From Acididesulfobacillus acetoxydans (GTDB lineage Bacteria > Bacillota > Desulfitobacteriia > Desulfitobacteriales > Desulfitobacteriaceae): DNA of 64,000 nt. The number at the start of each line of letters is the position of its first letter. Position 1 is the stretch's first letter. Below are positions 60,524 through 64,000 of this stretch, piece after piece. Made by a program: the position numbers and the translations under genes. The notes beneath the pieces were generated by a model. That model made no database searches. It was not told where the DNA came from and saw only the letters and a list, made by a program, of their open reading frames with translations. Where the stretch lies: contig NZ_LR746496.1 of the NCBI RefSeq assembly GCF_902729405.1, positions 3,038,001 through 3,102,000 of the forward strand, read 5' to 3'.

Positions 60524-61480
60524 ATGCCAATCACCGTACCGGATCATTTGCCGGCCATGGAAATCTTGCAGAGAGAAAACATCTTTGTCATGGGGGAGAG
60601 CCGGGCCTTCCACCAGGATATCCGGCCCTTGCGCCTTGTTATATTAAACCTCATGCCCGCCAAGGAAGCCACCGAGACCCATCTGCTCCGCCTCCTCGGC
60701 AACACTCCCTTGCAAGTGGAAATTACCCTTTTGCACCCCATGACCCATGAATCTCAACACACTTCTCAGGAGCACCTCAATGCCTTCTATAAGACCTTTG
60801 CCGAAATCCGCAGCCGCCGTTATGACGGCATGATCATTACCGGCGCCCCCATCGAACACCTGCCGTTTGAAGAGGTCAACTATTGGCGGGAACTGCAGGA
60901 CATCCTGGACTGGACCGTCACCCACGTCACCTCGACCTTTCACATCTGCTGGGGAGCACAGGCCGGTCTCTACCATCATTACGGCATTCCTAAGTATTCC
61001 CTGAAGCACAAAATGTTCGGCGTCTTTCCCCACCGGGCCAATAAGTCCGGCCTCAATGGCATGACCCTCTTGCGCGGGTTTGACGATGTCTTTTACGTAC
61101 CGCATTCCCGCCACACGGAAGTACGCAAGCCGGACATCGAACGGGTGCCGGACCTGGAAATCTTAGCTGAATCCGAGGAGGCCGGTATTTACATCGTCTC
61201 TTCCCGGGATGGGCGGCAAATCTATGTCACTGGACATTCCGAGTATGACCGCGGCACCCTAAAGGCAGAGTACGAGCGTGATCGCGCCAAAGGTCTGGAA
61301 CAAGCACCGCCGCAGAACTACTTCCCCCAGGATGACCCCAGACGCCAACCGCTTCAGACCTGGCGTTCCCACGCCAACCTCCTTTATTCCAACTGGCTCA
61401 ATTATTACGTTTACCAAGTGACCCCGTACGACCTGGATACGGCGAAGCAGCCATCTGAAACCCCGGACGCCGAAAGCTGA
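60524..61480 (+). CDS. metA: Homoserine O-acetyltransferase (MetA family)
   Basis: 318 residues: [26 protein letters not shown], the catalytic Cys in [27 protein letters not shown] and the C-terminal [19 protein letters not shown]. It acylates homoserine at the start of methionine synthesis. The position that selects the acyl donor is Glu ([14 protein letters not shown]), which in MetA proteins goes with acetyl-CoA; Gly there goes with succinyl-CoA. The gene is under the S-box riboswitch. Confidence 0.93.
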   Translation: MPITVPDHLPAMEILQRENIFVMGESRAFHQDIRPLRLVILNLMPAKEATETHLLRLLGNTPLQVEITLLHPMTHESQHTSQEHLNAFYKTFAEIRSRRYDGMIITGAPIEHLPFEEVNYWRELQDILDWTVTHVTSTFHICWGAQAGLYHHYGIPKYSLKHKMFGVFPHRANKSGLNGMTLLRGFDDVFYVPHSRHTEVRKPDIERVPDLEILAESEEAGIYIVSSRDGRQIYVTGHSEYDRGTLKAEYERDRAKGLEQAPPQNYFPQDDPRRQPLQTWRSHANLLYSNWLNYYVYQVTPYDLDTAKQPSETPDAES

Positions 61481-61530
61481 GAAAAAAGTACCATCAGAGC
61501 AGGAAAACGGTGTCTGCGCCCTTCTGCCGG

Positions 61531-62421
61531 CTACCTTCGGGACAGCAAAAGACCCGGCGCCTCCGGGCAGTGCCTCGTCAGGTTCCGCCGGCCGTCGGCG
61601 AGCGAACCCGCATAGCAATAGATGCAACCATGACGGCAGGTCCCGTAAGCCCCAATATCTTTACTCCGCACACAGGAGCAGCCCGGGCGCTGCCCTTTAT
61701 CTTTGGGCCAAGACAGGTTCAGCCCGAAAACCCGGCGTATGTACTCTCCGTCAATGCAGGCCCCCGGTCGCACTCCGTAAGGCAGCCAATCACTTCCCTC
61801 GGCGCAGCTCGTCACCTCCAAACCCGCTTCCCGGGCGATCCCTGCCAATTCCCCCAGAGTCATACCTAACTCCTCAGCCGGGACTCGGGTGCGCACCTCA
61901 ATCCCCCTGCGGGCCAAGTCTTTGAAGCGGCAGGGTGTTTGACGGTAAGCGTCGACTATGCTCAGCACGACCCTCCGCGTCGCAGGGGCCAGTTGTTCAG
62001 TCAAACGGGCAAAATTCCGTACATGATAGGCGGCATCTGTGACATTGCTGAGCACGATCGGATCGTAGCGCCAAATAACTCTCTCCGGACCGACGATGCG
62101 GGCCAACTTACGAAAAGAAGCAACAGCAACCTCCGCAGAAGGCGCCAGGGGTTCAAAGATCGGGCCATAGCCCGTGATTGTAAATTGAAAGTAGTACCTG
62201 AAACCTCGGCGCTCTATTTCCGGCAAATGGGTCAGAAGAGGGCGCGGATCCCGGGTCCAAAAAACAATGACATCCACGTCCTCAGGCAGCAGAGAGACCC
62301 GGCTTACTTGCTTGCTGTTAAAAGGGTTGGTAACCGTGCAGCAGCCCGCCCGCAGCCGGCCCATAAACCAGGGACTGAAAAACGCCGGCAGATCCGTCCG
62401 CCGGCTGGCCGATATAATCAT
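61531..62421 (-). CDS. DUF1848 family protein with Cys-rich cluster
   Basis: 296 residues beginning IISASRRTDLPAFFSPWFM, with VDVIVFWTRDPRPLL, FQFTITGYG and VIWRYDPI, the hallmarks of DUF1848. Near the C-terminus PGCSCVRSKDIGAYGTCRHG and the following CIYCYA resemble an iron-sulfur site and end like a radical-SAM CxxCY motif. Function unknown; the fold is thought to be a TIM barrel. A start ATG at 62421 lies behind GGAAGGAT. Confidence 0.88.
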   Translation of the reverse strand: MIISASRRTDLPAFFSPWFMGRLRAGCCTVTNPFNSKQVSRVSLLPEDVDVIVFWTRDPRPLLTHLPEIERRGFRYYFQFTITGYGPIFEPLAPSAEVAVASFRKLARIVGPERVIWRYDPIVLSNVTDAAYHVRNFARLTEQLAPATRRVVLSIVDAYRQTPCRFKDLARRGIEVRTRVPAEELGMTLGELAGIAREAGLEVTSCAEGSDWLPYGVRPGACIDGEYIRRVFGLNLSWPKDKGQRPGCSCVRSKDIGAYGTCRHGCIYCYAGSLADGRRNLTRHCPEAPGLLLSRR

Positions 62422-62607
62422 CTGAAAACAATCCTTCCTCCGGGCCGTCTGTACCCGCCTGCTCCCTAAACCCGGCCATCCCGGATCTGTCCCAAGTAAT
62501 CCTCCAAGCTCCTCCGCCCCTAAAACTCCTCTGTGCTCTTCCGAGTTTCAGCGAAAACCCACCGGGGCCTTCGCGCACACGTCCGGTTCACGGACCGCAA
62601 GAGTGCT

Positions 62608-63909
62608 CTAATCTCTCAGCTGTTTCAGATCTTTCACACCTTGATAGACGAGTTCAAATAACTGCGCCAGGTCCTCCTTGGCGACAGAGGAGAAAGCGAT
62701 GCGCAGGTCAGAATCCCCCAGGGAAATCACTCCCACCCCATAATGCTGCAGAAGATGGCGCCGCAAGGTTTCTGCCTTCACGCTCTTGAGCCTCAGGCAC
62801 ATGAAATAGCCTGAATTAAAGGGGTAGGGCTCCCAGACCTCGGCAAATTTGTCTGCGGCCAGGATCTTTTTTACTTCCAAGGCCCGTTCTTTCAAAAGGA
62901 GATATTTCTCCTCCTTCTCCTGCCTGAAAGCAGGCGACTTGAGAGCGTGCAAAACAAAGGATTGGGAGGGGTGAGTCACACTGGAAACCGTTCCCCGGAT
63001 ACACCCCATGGCTTTATTCTCCAAAGCTCGGTGAACTTCCGGATGCCCGGCGGAAAATGTCAGAAAGCCAACGCGGAAACCCCAGACATACTCCTCTTTA
63101 GTGGCTCCGTCCACCTTAACGGCCAAAACTCGGGGATGAATCTGGGCGATCCGGCCAAAAAGGGATTCTTTCAGCGTGTCTTCATAGAATAGACCGAAAT
63201 AAGCGTCATCCGTGACCACGACCAGGTTGATCCCCGCTTCCGCGGCTTCCCGCACGGCTTCAACAATCCCCGCGGCCTCGCGCTCGCCCGGGGTATAACC
63301 GGTAGGATTGTTGGGAAAGTTGAGGAGCAAAATCGCTTTCTTACGCGTTCTTTGCTTGAGGAGGGTTTCTCGCAAGCCCCGGACGTTAAATAAGCCCTCG
63401 GAGGAAAAGAACGGAAACGTCTTCATCCCGGCTCCACGCCGCACGGAAAATATCAAGTTATAATTGCCCCACAGTTTATCCGGCAAAATGACGGCATCCC
63501 CGGCCTCGGCAAACATGTCGGCGACGATACTCAAACCGTGGGTCAAAGCACTGGTCACGACCGGTTGGCTGAATGACTTATCCCGTAATGACGGGTTTTC
63601 CCTCAGCATTTTCTCCCGCCAGGCTTGTCTGAGTTCCGGCTTTCCCGCCGCCGGAGCATAGGGATAAAGTTCCTTCGGTTCGTAGTCAGACAAAGTCTCT
63701 TGAATCAGGGGCAAATAGAGAGGTTGACCGTTCTCGGTCGCAATTCCAATCGTGGCATCAAAACGATACGCTTGTTCTTTGGCTTCAGCCGACTGGGTCA
63801 GAATACCCCTGGGAAAATAAAGCTCCCGCCCGAGCCCGGAAAGTAGTTCGTAGACATATGGATTTCCCCGGCGTATTTTTCCGTTTAAGTCCTCAACAAT
63901 GGCGTTCAT
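62608..63909 (-). CDS. PLP-dependent class I/II aminotransferase
   Basis: 433 residues: NPYVYELLSGLGRELYFPRGI at the start, LNFPNNPTGYTPGERE, VVTDDAYFGLFYEDT, and the PLP lysine in VKVDGATKEEYVWGFRVGF. This is the aspartate/aromatic aminotransferase fold, of the group with a GxTKE active site. Substrate unknown; amino-acid breakdown is plausible in this organism. The ATG is at 63909, with GAATTAAT rather than a strong ribosome site upstream; an upstream start is not visible before the window end. Confidence 0.88.
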   Translation of the reverse strand: MNAIVEDLNGKIRRGNPYVYELLSGLGRELYFPRGILTQSAEAKEQAYRFDATIGIATENGQPLYLPLIQETLSDYEPKELYPYAPAAGKPELRQAWREKMLRENPSLRDKSFSQPVVTSALTHGLSIVADMFAEAGDAVILPDKLWGNYNLIFSVRRGAGMKTFPFFSSEGLFNVRGLRETLLKQRTRKKAILLLNFPNNPTGYTPGEREAAGIVEAVREAAEAGINLVVVTDDAYFGLFYEDTLKESLFGRIAQIHPRVLAVKVDGATKEEYVWGFRVGFLTFSAGHPEVHRALENKAMGCIRGTVSSVTHPSQSFVLHALKSPAFRQEKEEKYLLLKERALEVKKILAADKFAEVWEPYPFNSGYFMCLRLKSVKAETLRRHLLQHYGVGVISLGDSDLRIAFSSVAKEDLAQLFELVYQGVKDLKQLRD

Positions 63910-64000
63910 TAATTCGCAGGCGACCCCATGCCTTCCGCACCGGCAAAGGAAACCGCCCTTCCTCCTTTCGTTCGGCTCAACTTCAGCCCACCCCGCGGCC

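Overview
The window (about 55% GC by eye) looks like a chromosomal segment of a spore-forming, anaerobic Gram-positive bacterium of the class Clostridia, most like the Peptococcaceae and Desulfotomaculum-type lineages. The grounds are a spoIIIA sporulation operon next to efp, accC, asp23 and nusB (the classic Firmicute order), an electron-bifurcating NfnAB pair, a two-subunit pyruvate carboxylase, tryptophanase, a LarA-family racemase, an S-box riboswitch and CtsR-like heat-shock boxes. The species cannot be fixed from the sequence. No rRNA, CRISPR array, prophage or complete insertion sequence is seen.

Layout. 1-17 kb, all on the minus strand: pepP, efp, spoIIIAA to spoIIIAG, a CheY-like receiver, a PycB-AccB fusion with AccC, the Asp23/AmaP/DUF2273 envelope module, nusB, a TsaD/Kae1 paralogue broken by an amber codon, and nfnA-nfnB. 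SpoIIIAH is missing from its usual place. 17-31 kb: an APC permease, a GtrA protein, a secreted repeat protein, tRNA-Gln(CTG), two MFS transporters, a COG2509-type flavoprotein, a nitroreductase, aspartate kinase, DNA polymerase IV and a decayed polyol-dehydrogenase fragment. 31-42 kb: a small XRE regulator with a palindromic operator, tryptophanase behind a sigma-54 promoter, a sigma-54 activator of TyrR type, an antiporter, a sodium/solute symporter and LarA. This part is full of debris: a piece of a second tnaA, a truncated PD-(D/E)XK nuclease with an amber codon, an IscB N-terminal relic with a possible omega-RNA leader, and a 15-bp minisatellite that forms an open frame ending on the larA start codon. 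42-50 kb: Hsp20 and a five-gene oligopeptide ABC transporter in the order oppC-oppA-oppB-oppD-oppF. 50-64 kb: a second APC permease, a two-component system with a lipoprotein of unknown function, HtrA protease, an acyl-CoA synthetase, an S-box riboswitch with metA, a DUF1848 protein and an aminotransferase.

How the genes fit together. The inventory suits a peptide and amino-acid fermenter: an oligopeptide importer, amino-acid permeases, tryptophanase under an aromatic-type sigma-54 activator, an aminotransferase, acyl-CoA synthetase and LarA for hydroxy-acid interconversion, with NfnAB balancing NADH, NADPH and ferredoxin and the PycB-AccB/AccC set feeding oxaloacetate and perhaps malonyl-CoA.

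No clearly new defence or biosynthetic system was found. The items most worth a second look are the IscB relic beside larA, the minisatellite/terminator leader of larA, the PycB-AccB fusion, the absence of spoIIIAH, the dispersed and tandem hairpin repeats, and two genes interrupted by TAG in the same ten-base context. All positions and motifs were read by eye; no database search was run.
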